A stretch of DNA of 64,000 nt. Source: Dehalobacter sp. DCA. GTDB lineage: Bacteria; Bacillota; Desulfitobacteriia; Desulfitobacteriales; Syntrophobotulaceae. Of the stretch, positions 23,974 to 33,093 are shown piece by piece. The notes under the pieces are model-generated. The model did not search any database, was not told the DNA's origin, and saw only the letters and a program-made list of their open reading frames with translations. The stretch is from contig NC_018866.1 of assembly GCF_000305775.1 (NCBI RefSeq), positions 496,001 to 560,000 of the forward strand, in the 5' to 3' direction. The position numbers and the translations under genes were made by a program. Numbering within the stretch: the first letter of the stretch is position 1; every line of letters begins with the position of its first letter.

Positions 23974-26160
23974 ATGAATACTTCAATAAAATCTTATTAC
24001 ACCAGCGGCGGACTTCTGATTCATTCCGTAACGGAAGAAATTGATAAGTCCTATCGTGAGAAAATCATCATGGAGCTGAATGATGTTCAGGGCGCTTACT
24101 TTTGCAGCAGCTTTGAATATCCGGGCAGGTATACCCGCTGGGACATCGGATTTATCAATCCTCCGATCGAGATCCGGACATTTGGCCGAAATATTGAAAT
24201 AACGGCGTTAGATCAAAAAGGGCTGATCCTGCTGGAATTTATCTATGACGTTCTGAAGCGGGAAACATATTTGGAAACCCTGATCCGCGGGCAGCACAAA
24301 ATAACGGGCAGGGTAGCTCCGTGTCAGGAAATTTTTCCGGAAGAGCAAAGAAGCAGGCAAAAATCTGTTTTTTCTGTGGTCCGCAGCCTGCTGGAAGCGT
24401 TTTACTCTGATCTGGACGCTTTTCTCGGTCTATATGGAAGCTTCGGCTATGATCTGATCTTTCAGTTTGAAAGCATCCATCTGAAAAGGCCGCGGGATGA
24501 AGCGCAGGCCGATATGGTCTTGTTTATCCCCGATGAAATCTTTGTCATCGACCATCAGAAGGATGACTGCTTCCGTATTCGGTATGATTTTGAATTCGAC
24601 GGTCTTTCCAGTCTGGGTCAGGCCAAAACGATGCTGTCAGCTGCCGGGAGAATAAAAAATGACGGCCGGACTATTCCGGCGCAGGAAATATCAAATGATA
24701 CCGAAGGACGATATGCGGAAAAAGTCCGGATTGCTAAAGCGTACTTTAAACGCGGTGACTTTTTCGAGGTCGTTCCGTCTCATACCTTTTACCGGCGCTG
24801 TGAGATCAGGCCTTCGGAAATATTTGAAAACTTGACAAAGATTAATCCGAGTCCTTATGGGTTCCTGATTCATCTTGGCAATGAGCACCTGATTGGTTCC
24901 TCGCCGGAAATGTTTGTCAGGGTCGAAGGCAGAAGAATCGAGACCTGTCCGATATCCGGCACAATCCAAAGAGGATGCAATGCGCTGGAAGATGCCGAAA
25001 GGATTCGTCAGCTGCTGAACTCCCATAAGGATGAGTCCGAACTTACGATGTGCACGGACGTCGACCGCAACGACAAATCCAGGATCTGTGTACCGGGTAC
25101 GGTTAAGGTGCTGGGACGGCGCCAGATTGAAATGTATTCGCACCTTATTCATACCGTGGACCATGTCGAGGGGATTCTGGCCGATGGGTATGACGCCTTG
25201 GATGCTTTTATGACCCATATGTGGGCGGTAACAGTGACCGGGGCTCCCAAAAAAGCCGCCGTCCAATGGATTGAAGACCACGAGGAGTCCAACCGGATGT
25301 GGTACGGCGGGGCAGTCGGAATCCTTAGTTTTGACGGCCGGATGAATACAGGACTCACGCTCAGAACCATCCGCTTAAAAGACGGGATCGCCGGGGTCAG
25401 AGTCGGAGCAACGCTGCTGTATGATTCCATTCCCGAAGAGGAAGAAAAAGAAACGATCGTCAAGGCTGAAGCCCTTCTCAAAGTATTGGGTGATGCGGAA
25501 GCCGGTATGACTGAAAATAGAAACGATCTGCTCACAGCTTGTTCATCGCGGCAAGAAAATGCGGCTGATCCTTTTCAAGTGCTGCTGGTTGATCATGAAG
25601 ATTCCTTCGTGCATACACTGGCCGGTTATTTCCGTAAAGCCGGCTGTCAGGTGGTCACGATGCGGCACCATCTGGCCAGAGAAGCCTTGAAGAAAGAACG
25701 GTATGATTTGGTCGTGCTGTCCCCGGGTCCGGGCAAACCGTCTGATTTTAAACTCCGGGAAACAATCGGGCTCTGTCTGGACAAAGGAATTCCTCTCTTT
25801 GGGGTCTGTCTGGGGCTGCAGGGGATTGTCGAATATTTTAACGGAAAGCTTGGCGTATTGGATGTACCGGTGCATGGCAAACAATCGGCGTTAAAAATAT
25901 CCTCGGAATCAGTAATCTTTAAAAAATTGGCCAATCTAAGAGTAGGCAGATACCATTCGCTGTTTGCTGAAAAAGTACCGCCGGAACTTGAGATTACGGC
26001 CTGGACTGAAGACGGTGTGGTTATGGCAGTAGAAAGCAAAGATAAAAACATTCTGGCAGTCCAGTTCCACCCTGAATCCATCATGTCGATGGATGAGGAT
26101 AAAGGATTCCGGATCATCACCAATATTTTGCATAAACGAGGAGGTGCATACGATGCGTAA
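23974..26160 (+). CDS. trpEG: Fused anthranilate synthase TrpE-TrpG
   Basis: The 728-residue protein joins both anthranilate synthase parts. The TrpE part (about 1-510) has the chorismate-binding signatures SSPEMFVRVEGRRIETCPIS, DRNDKSRICVPG and GAPKKAAVQWI. The glutaminase part (about 530-728) has VLLVDHEDSFVHTL, GVCLGLQG with the catalytic Cys, and VQFHPES with the catalytic His. Chorismate plus glutamine gives anthranilate. Such fusions are best known in rhizobia and a few other bacteria, whereas most Firmicutes have separate genes. The gene is first in the operon behind a Trp T-box. Its last 8 bases overlap the next gene. Confidence 0.93.
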   Translation: MNTSIKSYYTSGGLLIHSVTEEIDKSYREKIIMELNDVQGAYFCSSFEYPGRYTRWDIGFINPPIEIRTFGRNIEITALDQKGLILLEFIYDVLKRETYLETLIRGQHKITGRVAPCQEIFPEEQRSRQKSVFSVVRSLLEAFYSDLDAFLGLYGSFGYDLIFQFESIHLKRPRDEAQADMVLFIPDEIFVIDHQKDDCFRIRYDFEFDGLSSLGQAKTMLSAAGRIKNDGRTIPAQEISNDTEGRYAEKVRIAKAYFKRGDFFEVVPSHTFYRRCEIRPSEIFENLTKINPSPYGFLIHLGNEHLIGSSPEMFVRVEGRRIETCPISGTIQRGCNALEDAERIRQLLNSHKDESELTMCTDVDRNDKSRICVPGTVKVLGRRQIEMYSHLIHTVDHVEGILADGYDALDAFMTHMWAVTVTGAPKKAAVQWIEDHEESNRMWYGGAVGILSFDGRMNTGLTLRTIRLKDGIAGVRVGATLLYDSIPEEEEKETIVKAEALLKVLGDAEAGMTENRNDLLTACSSRQENAADPFQVLLVDHEDSFVHTLAGYFRKAGCQVVTMRHHLAREALKKERYDLVVLSPGPGKPSDFKLRETIGLCLDKGIPLFGVCLGLQGIVEYFNGKLGVLDVPVHGKQSALKISSESVIFKKLANLRVGRYHSLFAEKVPPELEITAWTEDGVVMAVESKDKNILAVQFHPESIMSMDEDKGFRIITNILHKRGGAYDA

Positions 26161-27085
26161 TCTGACCATTCTGGACTGTACGCTCAGAGACGGAGGACTG
26201 ACCAACAACTTCCGGTTCCCGGAAAAATATATCAAAGACCATATTCAAAAGATCTCCGAAGCGAAGGTCGATTATCTTGAACTTGGGTATAAAGCAGATC
26301 CCGCGTATTATGAACGGACAGCCTACGGCAAACTTAAATTCTGTGATGACAGCGAGATATATGACATCATCAAAGGAATTCCGGGGCTTCCCAAAATGGC
26401 CTTTATGGTGGATGTCGGCAGATTTGACCGGCGATCGGTTGAAAATGCCTCAGTTTCACCGTTCACCATGGGCCGGGTTGCCTGCTATTTAAACCAGATT
26501 GAAGAAGCCGTCGAAGATGTCCGCTTTCTGCAAAATAAAGGCTATGAGACAACGCTGAATATCATGGCAATTTCCAGAGAAAGTATCCCGGAAATTGTTT
26601 GCGGCTTAAGAAAAATCAAAGCGCAAATCCCTGCAGCAGCAGTCTATGTGGTAGACAGTTACGGGGCGCTTTATCCGGATGATGTCAAAAAGCTGGTATC
26701 GCTGTACAAGGAAGAATTAAATGGTATGAATGTGGGAATTCACGTGCACAACAATATGCAGCTGGCCTTCTCCAACACCATTACGGCGGTTGAAAGCGGC
26801 GCGAGCTTCCTTGATGCGAGTGTCAACGGAATGGGCAGGGGAGCCGGCAACTGTCCGCTGGAATGTCTTTTGCCGTATGCCGGCAAAGACCATTATGATT
26901 TAAAGCCTGTACTCGCGCTGATTAATGATTACTACATCCATGATGGTGACGAACATTCTTGGGGGTACTGCCCCAAACAGCTCTTAACGGGGATTTTCAA
27001 CCAGCATCCTGTCTATAGTATCCAGGGGGCGGGCGAAGATCTGATTCGAATCTATGATCATTTTCAAAGTGAGGTACAGGTATGA
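26153..27085 (+). CDS. DRE-TIM aldolase-like protein inside the trp operon
   Basis: Start at ATG 26153 has GAGGAGGTG just upstream and overlaps trpEG; the frame to 26093 is not used. The 310-residue protein has the DRE-TIM metallolyase motifs DCTLRDGGLTNNF at the N-terminus and the metal-binding HVHNNMQLAFSN, then GMGRGAGNCPLE. Family members include 4-hydroxy-2-oxovalerate aldolase, HMG-CoA lyase and homocitrate synthase; the compact size fits a lyase better than an acyltransferase. Its 3' end overlaps trpB by four bases. No tryptophan step needs this enzyme, so its substrate and its link to the operon are unknown. Confidence 0.85.
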   Translation: MRNLTILDCTLRDGGLTNNFRFPEKYIKDHIQKISEAKVDYLELGYKADPAYYERTAYGKLKFCDDSEIYDIIKGIPGLPKMAFMVDVGRFDRRSVENASVSPFTMGRVACYLNQIEEAVEDVRFLQNKGYETTLNIMAISRESIPEIVCGLRKIKAQIPAAAVYVVDSYGALYPDDVKKLVSLYKEELNGMNVGIHVHNNMQLAFSNTITAVESGASFLDASVNGMGRGAGNCPLECLLPYAGKDHYDLKPVLALINDYYIHDGDEHSWGYCPKQLLTGIFNQHPVYSIQGAGEDLIRIYDHFQSEVQV

Positions 27086-28335
27086 AAAACGAAATGGTTA
27101 ACTATCTTGGGGAAAATGGTTATTTTGGCGCCTATGGCGGGAGATTTGTCCCGGAAATCCTGATACCGGCTGTCGATGAACTGAGTCTGGCTTTTCAGGA
27201 AATATTGCGGGACGAGGACTTCTATAAGCAATACTATAACCTCCTGATGGACTTTTCGGGCAGGCCGACACCGCTGACGTATGCGGAAGGGCTTAGTGCC
27301 TATTTTGGTAAAGCCAAAATCTTTATCAAGCGGGAGGATTTGAATCATTCCGGCGCCCATAAAATCAATAATGTGCTCGGGCAGGGCCTGCTCATGAAAA
27401 AACTGGGCAAGACCAGAGTCATCGCTGAGACCGGCGCAGGCCAGCACGGTGTGGCAACGGCGATCATGGCGGCGAAAATGGGATTTCAGGCGACGATCTA
27501 TATGGGGGCTGAAGACGCTGAACGGCAATATGCCAATGTCTTCTGGATGAAACAGCTCGGAGCTGAAGTTATTCCTGTGACAACCGGGACGGCAACGCTT
27601 AAGGATGCCATTAACGAAGCGCTTCGCGACTGGGCAGGAAATTTTGATAACACGCATTATGCACTTGGCACGGCGTGCGGACCGAGGCCATTCCCGGAGA
27701 TGGTCACTTTCTTTCAGTCCGTAATCAGTAAAGAGATGAAAAAACAAATCAACGATATCTGCGGCAAAAATCCAGACCGGATCTATGCCTGTCTGGGCGG
27801 CGGTTCCAATGCGATGGGCGCTTTTGTGGAATTCCTGCAGGAGCCCGGCGTAGAACTTGTTGCCGTCGAGGCAGGCGGAAAGGGCGAAGCTTCCGGAAAA
27901 CATGCTTCGCGGATCGCTTATGCCAAAGCCAAAACCGGCGTCTCTCAGGGCTACAAGACATTGTTTCTCCAGGATGATGACGGACAGATGCTGGATACCT
28001 GGAGCATTTCCGCCGGACTTGATTATGTAGGCGTATCACCAATCCTGGCTCATTTGGCGGAAACCAAGAGGGTCCGGGTTTTAGCCGCCACAGATGCCGA
28101 AGTCATTGAGGCCTTTAAACTGATCATCAGCAAGGAAGGGCTGATACCGGCGCTTGAATCCACGCATGCTTTCGCCGGACTTTTCAGGGAAATTGCTGAC
28201 ACCAAACCGGAAGATGTCATCGTTGTCAATATGTCCGGCCGCGGAGACAAAGATATCTTCAACATTGGGGAAGCATTGCAGGATCAGGGCTGGAAAACAT
28301 TTGTCACAGAAAGAGGTAAGGCATATGCAGATTGA
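27082..28335 (+). CDS. trpB: Tryptophan synthase beta chain
   Basis: The 417-residue product is close to the usual length. It has the PLP-lysine region HSGAHKINNVLGQG, the AETGAGQHGVATA loop, GTACGPRPFPEMV and the phosphate-binding GGGSNAMG. It condenses indole and serine. The gene overlaps the upstream aldolase-like gene (ATGA) and its end overlaps trpA by 11 bases. In most Firmicutes trpB lies near the end of the operon; here it precedes trpD, trpC and trpF. Confidence 0.95.
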   Translation: MKNEMVNYLGENGYFGAYGGRFVPEILIPAVDELSLAFQEILRDEDFYKQYYNLLMDFSGRPTPLTYAEGLSAYFGKAKIFIKREDLNHSGAHKINNVLGQGLLMKKLGKTRVIAETGAGQHGVATAIMAAKMGFQATIYMGAEDAERQYANVFWMKQLGAEVIPVTTGTATLKDAINEALRDWAGNFDNTHYALGTACGPRPFPEMVTFFQSVISKEMKKQINDICGKNPDRIYACLGGGSNAMGAFVEFLQEPGVELVAVEAGGKGEASGKHASRIAYAKAKTGVSQGYKTLFLQDDDGQMLDTWSISAGLDYVGVSPILAHLAETKRVRVLAATDAEVIEAFKLIISKEGLIPALESTHAFAGLFREIADTKPEDVIVVNMSGRGDKDIFNIGEALQDQGWKTFVTERGKAYAD

Positions 28336-29107
28336 AAAACAAATTGAAGCTATGAGAAAAGAGAAGAAAATACTGCTGATGACCCACCAAATTATTGGCT
28401 ATCCTGATTTTGCCGCCAATGAAAAAGTGATTGAATGCTTTTATAACAACGGGGTCGACCTGATTGAACTGCAAATACCTTTTTCTGATCCGATTGCTGA
28501 CGGACCGGTATTCACCAAGTCCAACCAGGCCGTATTGGAAAAAGGGATTAAAGTCAGCAACTGCCTGAAGTTTATTGAGAGAATGGCCAGCAAATACCCG
28601 ATCCCGTTTTTGGTCATGACCTACTACAATATTCTGTACCAATACGGCGTCGAAGCATTTATTGACCGGTGCAAAGAGATTGGCGTCCAGGGAACCATCG
28701 TGCCGGATGCTCCGCTTGATGAGGCCAGAGCCTACTACGATTATTCCCGCCAACAGGGATTGGCTGCAGTAAGTATAGCGACACCTTATTCCGATCCGAA
28801 GCGACTGCAGGAAATTGCAGATATCGGGAGCGGATTCATCTATTACGTTCCCCGCAAAGGGGTAACCGGCAGCAAAACAACTTTTGACTCTGAAATTTTG
28901 GACGGAATCCAAAAAGCAAAGAAAGAGACCGGCAAAACAATCGCCGTAGGTTTCGGGATTCAAGGCCCGGAAGATGTCGCCCGTTTAATTGGAACTGCCG
29001 ATATAGCGATCATCGGCAGTAAGATCCAGCAGGTGCTTGAGACTGAAGGGCTGTCCGGTCTGGATCAGTTTTTAGGCGATATGGCGCGTGTTAATAAGGA
29101 GGAATGA
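28325..29107 (+). CDS. trpA: Tryptophan synthase alpha chain
   Basis: The start is ATG 28325 (MQIEKQIEAMRKEKK) inside the end of trpB with AGAGGTAAG upstream; the frame open to 28154 is a shadow of trpB. The 260-residue TIM-barrel protein has the catalytic Glu and Asp in DLIELQIPFSDPIADGPVF and the phosphate-binding region VGFGIQGPEDV. It releases indole from indole-3-glycerol phosphate. The N-terminal MTHQIIGYPDF differs from the common YITAGDP-type start, but the rest is standard. Confidence 0.93.
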   Translation: MQIEKQIEAMRKEKKILLMTHQIIGYPDFAANEKVIECFYNNGVDLIELQIPFSDPIADGPVFTKSNQAVLEKGIKVSNCLKFIERMASKYPIPFLVMTYYNILYQYGVEAFIDRCKEIGVQGTIVPDAPLDEARAYYDYSRQQGLAAVSIATPYSDPKRLQEIADIGSGFIYYVPRKGVTGSKTTFDSEILDGIQKAKKETGKTIAVGFGIQGPEDVARLIGTADIAIIGSKIQQVLETEGLSGLDQFLGDMARVNKEE

Positions 29108-30127
29108 ATGATGGGAATGGAGATAGCTTTAAAAAAACTTTCCAATAGAGAGGATCTCAGTGCTCAGCTGGCCTATGATTCCATGACGGAGATTATGAGC
29201 GGTGAAGCCAGTGAAATCTCCATGGCAGCCTTTTTAACGGCGCTCCGCCTGAAAGGAGAGACCATTGAAGAGATTTACGGGACAAGTAAGGTGATGCGGG
29301 AAAAAGCCCTCAAAGTGGCGTGTGCATCAGAAAATCTGGTGGACACCTGCGGAACTGGCGGGGATGGCGCTCATACGTTCAATATTTCCACAACGGCAAT
29401 GTTCGTCGCTGCCAGTAATGGCGTAAAAATTGCCAAGCATGGCAACCGGAGCATTACCAGCAAGAGCGGGGCTGCGGATGTCCTCGAAGCTTTAGGGATC
29501 GAGATTGCACTGACACCGGAAGCAATCGGGAAGTGTATCGACCAGGTGGGCCTTGGTTTTATGTTCGCTCCGCATTTCCATGCTTCGATGAAATATGCGA
29601 TGCCGGTGCGTAAAGCACTTGGCTTCAAAACCATCTTTAATATCCTCGGGCCATTAGCCAATCCGGCCGCAGCCCCAAGACAGCTGATCGGCGTTTACGA
29701 CAAAAGCCTTGTGCCCGTGGCTGCAGAAGTACTGAAAAGACACCAGGCTGTCCATGCGATCATTGTCCATGGCAGTGACGGTCTCGACGAAATCACCCTG
29801 ACAGGACCGTCTTACGCAGCAGAACTCAAGGACGGAAAGGTAACCGAGTATGTCATCCATCCGGGAGATTATGGTTTTTCCCTTTGTACGCCGCAGGATC
29901 TTGTAGGCGGAACGCCACAGGAAAACGCGCGGATCACCTTGGATATTCTGGCAGGAGGTCAGGGCCCCAAAGCAGACACCGTCATCCTGAATGCCGGAGC
30001 GGCTATTTATGTCGGAGGTAAAGCCGCAAGTTTGCAGGAGGGAATCGAGATGGCCCGTGCTACTGTACGGGAACAAAAAGCGCTGCCGGTTCTTAACGAG
30101 TTTATCGCTGTGACTAGGCAGCATTAG
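29108..30127 (+). CDS. trpD: Anthranilate phosphoribosyltransferase
   Basis: The 339-residue protein has the PRPP-binding motif DTCGTGGDGAHTFNISTT, KHGNRSITSKSGAADVLEALG and GPLANPA. It joins anthranilate to PRPP. AAGGAGG lies just before the start, which follows directly after the trpA stop codon; ATG 29111 is an equally good start. A gap of 107 bases separates it from trpC. Confidence 0.94.
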   Translation: MMGMEIALKKLSNREDLSAQLAYDSMTEIMSGEASEISMAAFLTALRLKGETIEEIYGTSKVMREKALKVACASENLVDTCGTGGDGAHTFNISTTAMFVAASNGVKIAKHGNRSITSKSGAADVLEALGIEIALTPEAIGKCIDQVGLGFMFAPHFHASMKYAMPVRKALGFKTIFNILGPLANPAAAPRQLIGVYDKSLVPVAAEVLKRHQAVHAIIVHGSDGLDEITLTGPSYAAELKDGKVTEYVIHPGDYGFSLCTPQDLVGGTPQENARITLDILAGGQGPKADTVILNAGAAIYVGGKAASLQEGIEMARATVREQKALPVLNEFIAVTRQH

Positions 30128-30234
30128 CATTCGGTAGAAAACGGCTTTATCAAGTCAGGGTTTAAGTACAGGTCTCAGTTTAGTGCCATAAAGGGGCTTG
30201 CACCTGTGGAGAGTTTGAAGAAGGGGGGATAAAA

Positions 30235-31086
30235 ATGATCCTTGATAAAATTGTAGAGGCCAAAATAAAACGGCTTTCCGATCAGAAGAAAAAAATTTCC
30301 GGCGAAGAGCTCATCGAAAAGCTAACAAAAAAACTAAAAATCAATGATGATCGTGATAATCTTAAGCATGATGTTAACATGGAGCGGCCTGCAGGCGTCT
30401 TTGCCTCAGCCCTGACTGCGGGACGCCTGAGCAAAGAAAAAGCAGGGATTTCCATAATCGCGGAAGTCAAGAAAGCTTCTCCATCCAAAGGAATCCTGGC
30501 TCCGGACTTCGATTATCTGCAAATAGCCAGCATGTATGAACAGCTGGGGGCTGCGGCAATCTCCGTCTTAACAGAGCAGGATTACTTTCTCGGGAGTCCG
30601 GATTATCTGAGGGAAATTAGAGAATCCGTCAAGATTCCGCTGCTGCGAAAGGATTTTATGATTGACCCTTATCAGATTTACGAAGCAAAGATTTTGGGGG
30701 CGGATGCTATTCTGCTCATCGTAAAAATATTAGATGATCAGCAGCTGAAAGAATATCTTGGAATAGCTGAACAGATCGGCCTGGATTGTCTTGTGGAAGT
30801 GCATAACGAAGCAGAAGCTGAAAGGGCCATGGCAGCAGGAGCCGGCATCATCGGAATCAATAACCGGAACCTGGAGACGTTTGAGGTGGATTTGAACCAC
30901 AGCCGCAGAATCGGCGCGATGGTCCCGGATCATCTGATCAAGGTCTCAGAAAGCGGGATTCATACGGGCGAGGATATCCTAACGGCGCAAGCGTGGGGAT
31001 TTGATGCTGTTCTGGTCGGAGAGGCTTTTATGAAGGCAGGCAGTCTTGAACAAAAATTTGCTGAGCTCCTCTTCGGGATATTCTGA
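30235..31086 (+). CDS. trpC: Indole-3-glycerol phosphate synthase
   Basis: The 283-residue protein has IIAEVKKASPSKGIL, LLRKDFMIDPYQIYEA, LDCLVEVHNEAEAERA, GINNRNLETFEVD and VSESGIHTGED, the full set of TrpC barrel motifs. It forms the indole ring. A GGGGGGAT site precedes the ATG, and the stop overlaps trpF (TGATG). Confidence 0.95.
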   Translation: MILDKIVEAKIKRLSDQKKKISGEELIEKLTKKLKINDDRDNLKHDVNMERPAGVFASALTAGRLSKEKAGISIIAEVKKASPSKGILAPDFDYLQIASMYEQLGAAAISVLTEQDYFLGSPDYLREIRESVKIPLLRKDFMIDPYQIYEAKILGADAILLIVKILDDQQLKEYLGIAEQIGLDCLVEVHNEAEAERAMAAGAGIIGINNRNLETFEVDLNHSRRIGAMVPDHLIKVSESGIHTGEDILTAQAWGFDAVLVGEAFMKAGSLEQKFAELLFGIF

Positions 31087-31757
31087 TGACAAAAGTTAAG
31101 ATTTGTGGGATTCGTACCCTGGAGGATGTCAGGGTCATCAATGAGCTGAAACCGGATTTTTCCGGATTTGTGCTAGCCCCGAGCAAAAGACAAGTCTCGC
31201 TCAGCGAACTGAAAATGCTGATCGCTTCCTTGGACAAAAATATTATCCCGGTTGGGGTTTTCGCCAACCAGGACCCGGATGTCTTACTCCGCGCCGTGGA
31301 AGCCGGTCTGCAAATCTTACAGCTTCACGGTGATGAGCCACCGGAATATATACGTCAATTACAAGCGCGGATCGTGGAAAAATACCAGGCTAATCGTCAA
31401 GTAACGATCTGGAAAGCTGTCAGGGTAGGACATGCGGACCGGACAGAGCTGAACCTGGAAGCGTATCAGGGTTTGGTTGACGGTTTTGTTTATGATAAAT
31501 ATGATCCTGAGGCTTATGGCGGTACCGGAGAAAGTTTTGACTGGAATCTTCTGCAAAGAAATCAGAGCGGCCAAATTGAAAAAAACAAAGGCCGGGATAT
31601 TCCGATGATTTTGGCCGGAGGTTTGAATGAAGAGAATGTCGGGTCGGCAATTTCTTTATTCCATCCCTATTGCCTGGATGTCAGCAGCAGTGTCGAGACG
31701 GAAGGGCAAAAAGACCCGGATAAAATAAAAAGGTTTATCGACCGTGTCCGTGCTTAA
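31086..31757 (+). CDS. trpF: Phosphoribosylanthranilate isomerase
   Basis: The 223-residue barrel protein starts VKICGIRTLEDV (active-site Cys) and contains GVFANQDP, LQLHGDEPPEYI, ILAGGLNEENV and LDVSSSVET. It isomerises phosphoribosylanthranilate. It is the last trp gene of the operon, which completes the pathway from chorismate to tryptophan without a gap. Confidence 0.94.
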   Translation: MTKVKICGIRTLEDVRVINELKPDFSGFVLAPSKRQVSLSELKMLIASLDKNIIPVGVFANQDPDVLLRAVEAGLQILQLHGDEPPEYIRQLQARIVEKYQANRQVTIWKAVRVGHADRTELNLEAYQGLVDGFVYDKYDPEAYGGTGESFDWNLLQRNQSGQIEKNKGRDIPMILAGGLNEENVGSAISLFHPYCLDVSSSVETEGQKDPDKIKRFIDRVRA

Positions 31758-31760
31758 CGT

Positions 31761-31782
31761 TCCGTTCCTTGCTATCCGTGGC
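31761..31782 (-). repeat. Short dispersed repeat, copy B
   Basis: On the minus strand this reads GCCACGGATAGCAAGGAACG, matching copies at 23919 and 56037 at most positions. It lies directly after trpF. Confidence 0.4.
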
Positions 31783-31790
31783 TTCCAAAG

Positions 31791-32046
31791 CAAAGGGGCT
31801 GCATCTGAACTAGCCCACCAAAGGCGTCTCATTTCATAGAGGCGTCTTTACTTTTCTTGGGGTTTTGTAGCCTTGCACAAATACTTTACTCGCTCGCTTT
31901 CGCATATTGTGCAAGTCTACAATATTTGAAGTAATCAGAAGAAATATAGAGAATTTAAGATGTAATAATGGATAAAAAGCTCTAATAAAATTGGGTTAGA
32001 TAGGTGAAGGGGACGCCGCGAAACTAAGTTTCGTTACGTCCCCTTT
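31791..32046. mobile_element. MITE-like, transposase-less relative of the 40.1 kb IS
   Basis: The left part (AAAGGGGCTGCATC, a GGCGTCT hairpin, GTGCAAGTCTACAATATTTG, AATATAGAGA) matches the left end of the IS at 40128-40410. The right part is a hairpin (GGGGACG...CGTCCCC, 32009-32043, with GTTTCGTTACG inside) that matches the IS right end at 42116-42153. The transposase and most of the interior are absent. It looks like an internally deleted derivative. Its right hairpin also lies 5 bases after the yidC-like stop codon, where it can end that minus-strand transcript. Confidence 0.65.
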
Positions 32047-32048
32047 GC

Positions 32049-32699
32049 TTAAAGTCTTTGTACCATCTCTTCCGGAGAAGGGATATTCAAATATTTTCGC
32101 TGGATAGGGCCTAGATGAAAGATCTGGACTTCTACAAACCGAAGGACCGAGTTGGCAATCCAGTAAGCGCTCAGGGCAACAGGTGCTTTCCACAGAAAAA
32201 CGACGCCAATAGCAACCGGGAATATGAACATCAGTAAATTTTTGTTTTCTGCTGTAAATACACTCAGCGTCTGAAGCAGACCGGCAATAACCGGCAAAAT
32301 ATGAAGATGATCTGCCATATGGAGATCAGATACCCACGGAATAAGAATACTGCCAACTGGTATACTCAGATGCGTAATAGCAACGTACAAGGAGAAAAAA
32401 ACCGGGGCCTGGATAATAAGTGTTGCAAACGTAAACAGTGGATTGATTTTATATTTAGATGCAATTTTCATTGATTCAGAGTTAACTTTTTTAATTTGAT
32501 TTTGAAATTTTCCAGATAAAATTGTTCTGGCTTTGGTCAGATTTGCGGTTAATAATTGTACTTTTTGCTGTTTTATTGACAAAGGAAATAACAAGAGTTT
32601 TATCCCTAATGTAATCAGAGCAACCGCAATGAACCAATCGCCCGTAGTACTGACAAGGAATGCTAATAACTGGGAAAGGACTGTGCTAATCATATTCAT
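32049..32699 (-). CDS. YidC/Oxa1-family membrane insertase, paralogue
   Basis: Start at ATG 32699 is supported by GGAGG 10 bases upstream. The 217-residue protein has five hydrophobic segments: AVALITLGIKLLLFPLSIKQ, FATLIIQAPVFFSLYVAI, HILPVIAGLLQTLSVF, LLMFIFPVAIGVVFLWKAPV and AYWIANSVLRFVE. This is the YidC core; the FLWKAPVALSAYWIANS stretch is typical. It should insert proteins in the membrane. It has no lipoprotein signal and no rnpA or rpmH neighbour, so it is probably a second YidC beside the housekeeping copy. A small membrane protein gene precedes it. Confidence 0.85.
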   Translation of the reverse strand: MNMISTVLSQLLAFLVSTTGDWFIAVALITLGIKLLLFPLSIKQQKVQLLTANLTKARTILSGKFQNQIKKVNSESMKIASKYKINPLFTFATLIIQAPVFFSLYVAITHLSIPVGSILIPWVSDLHMADHLHILPVIAGLLQTLSVFTAENKNLLMFIFPVAIGVVFLWKAPVALSAYWIANSVLRFVEVQIFHLGPIQRKYLNIPSPEEMVQRL

Positions 32700-32725
32700 T
32701 GAAACATCCTCCAAAGTTTTATTTC

Positions 32726-32980
32726 TTATAAAACAAGGAGGTTTGAATAAGGTGAGTCATCATCCTGGTCAGTTTTGATCTTTCTTCTAAATATCAAATG
32801 CTTTTTTACCTTAATATTTTGGGGAGATGAGGAGCTGATTGGACAACTCGAAAGATAAGTATCAGCAAATCTGATACAGATGGAAGAAGAATGCACAAGT
32901 TTGATACTGGCCCAGGAAACGGCTAAGATCAAAGTCAGATTAATGATTAGAATAAGCAGTATGCCGGCGTCAAATTGCAT
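32726..32980 (-). CDS. Possible small membrane protein, 84 residues
   Basis: ATG 32980 (MQFDAGILLILIINLTLILA) has GGGGGTGAG upstream. One N-terminal membrane segment is followed by a basic, Ser-rich tail. The gene ends 12 bases before the ribosome site of the yidC-like gene, which suggests an operon. The tail shows no known domain; a chance open frame cannot be excluded. Confidence 0.5.
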   Translation of the reverse strand: MQFDAGILLILIINLTLILAVSWASIKLVHSSSICIRFADTYLSSCPISSSSPQNIKVKKHLIFRRKIKTDQDDDSPYSNLLVL

Positions 32981-33093
32981 TTTCTCACCCCCAAAAACTA
33001 AATTTATTATATAATTGATAAATGGGAATAGCAAGAGACGGACGCATCGTTGAATGCTGCCAGCAGAATATAGGAATAGGCAAGGTATGAAAA

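Noticed and set aside
27064-27903. Minus-strand frame of 279 codons within trpB
   Set aside because: It is antisense to trpB, whose motifs are complete, and shows no domain.
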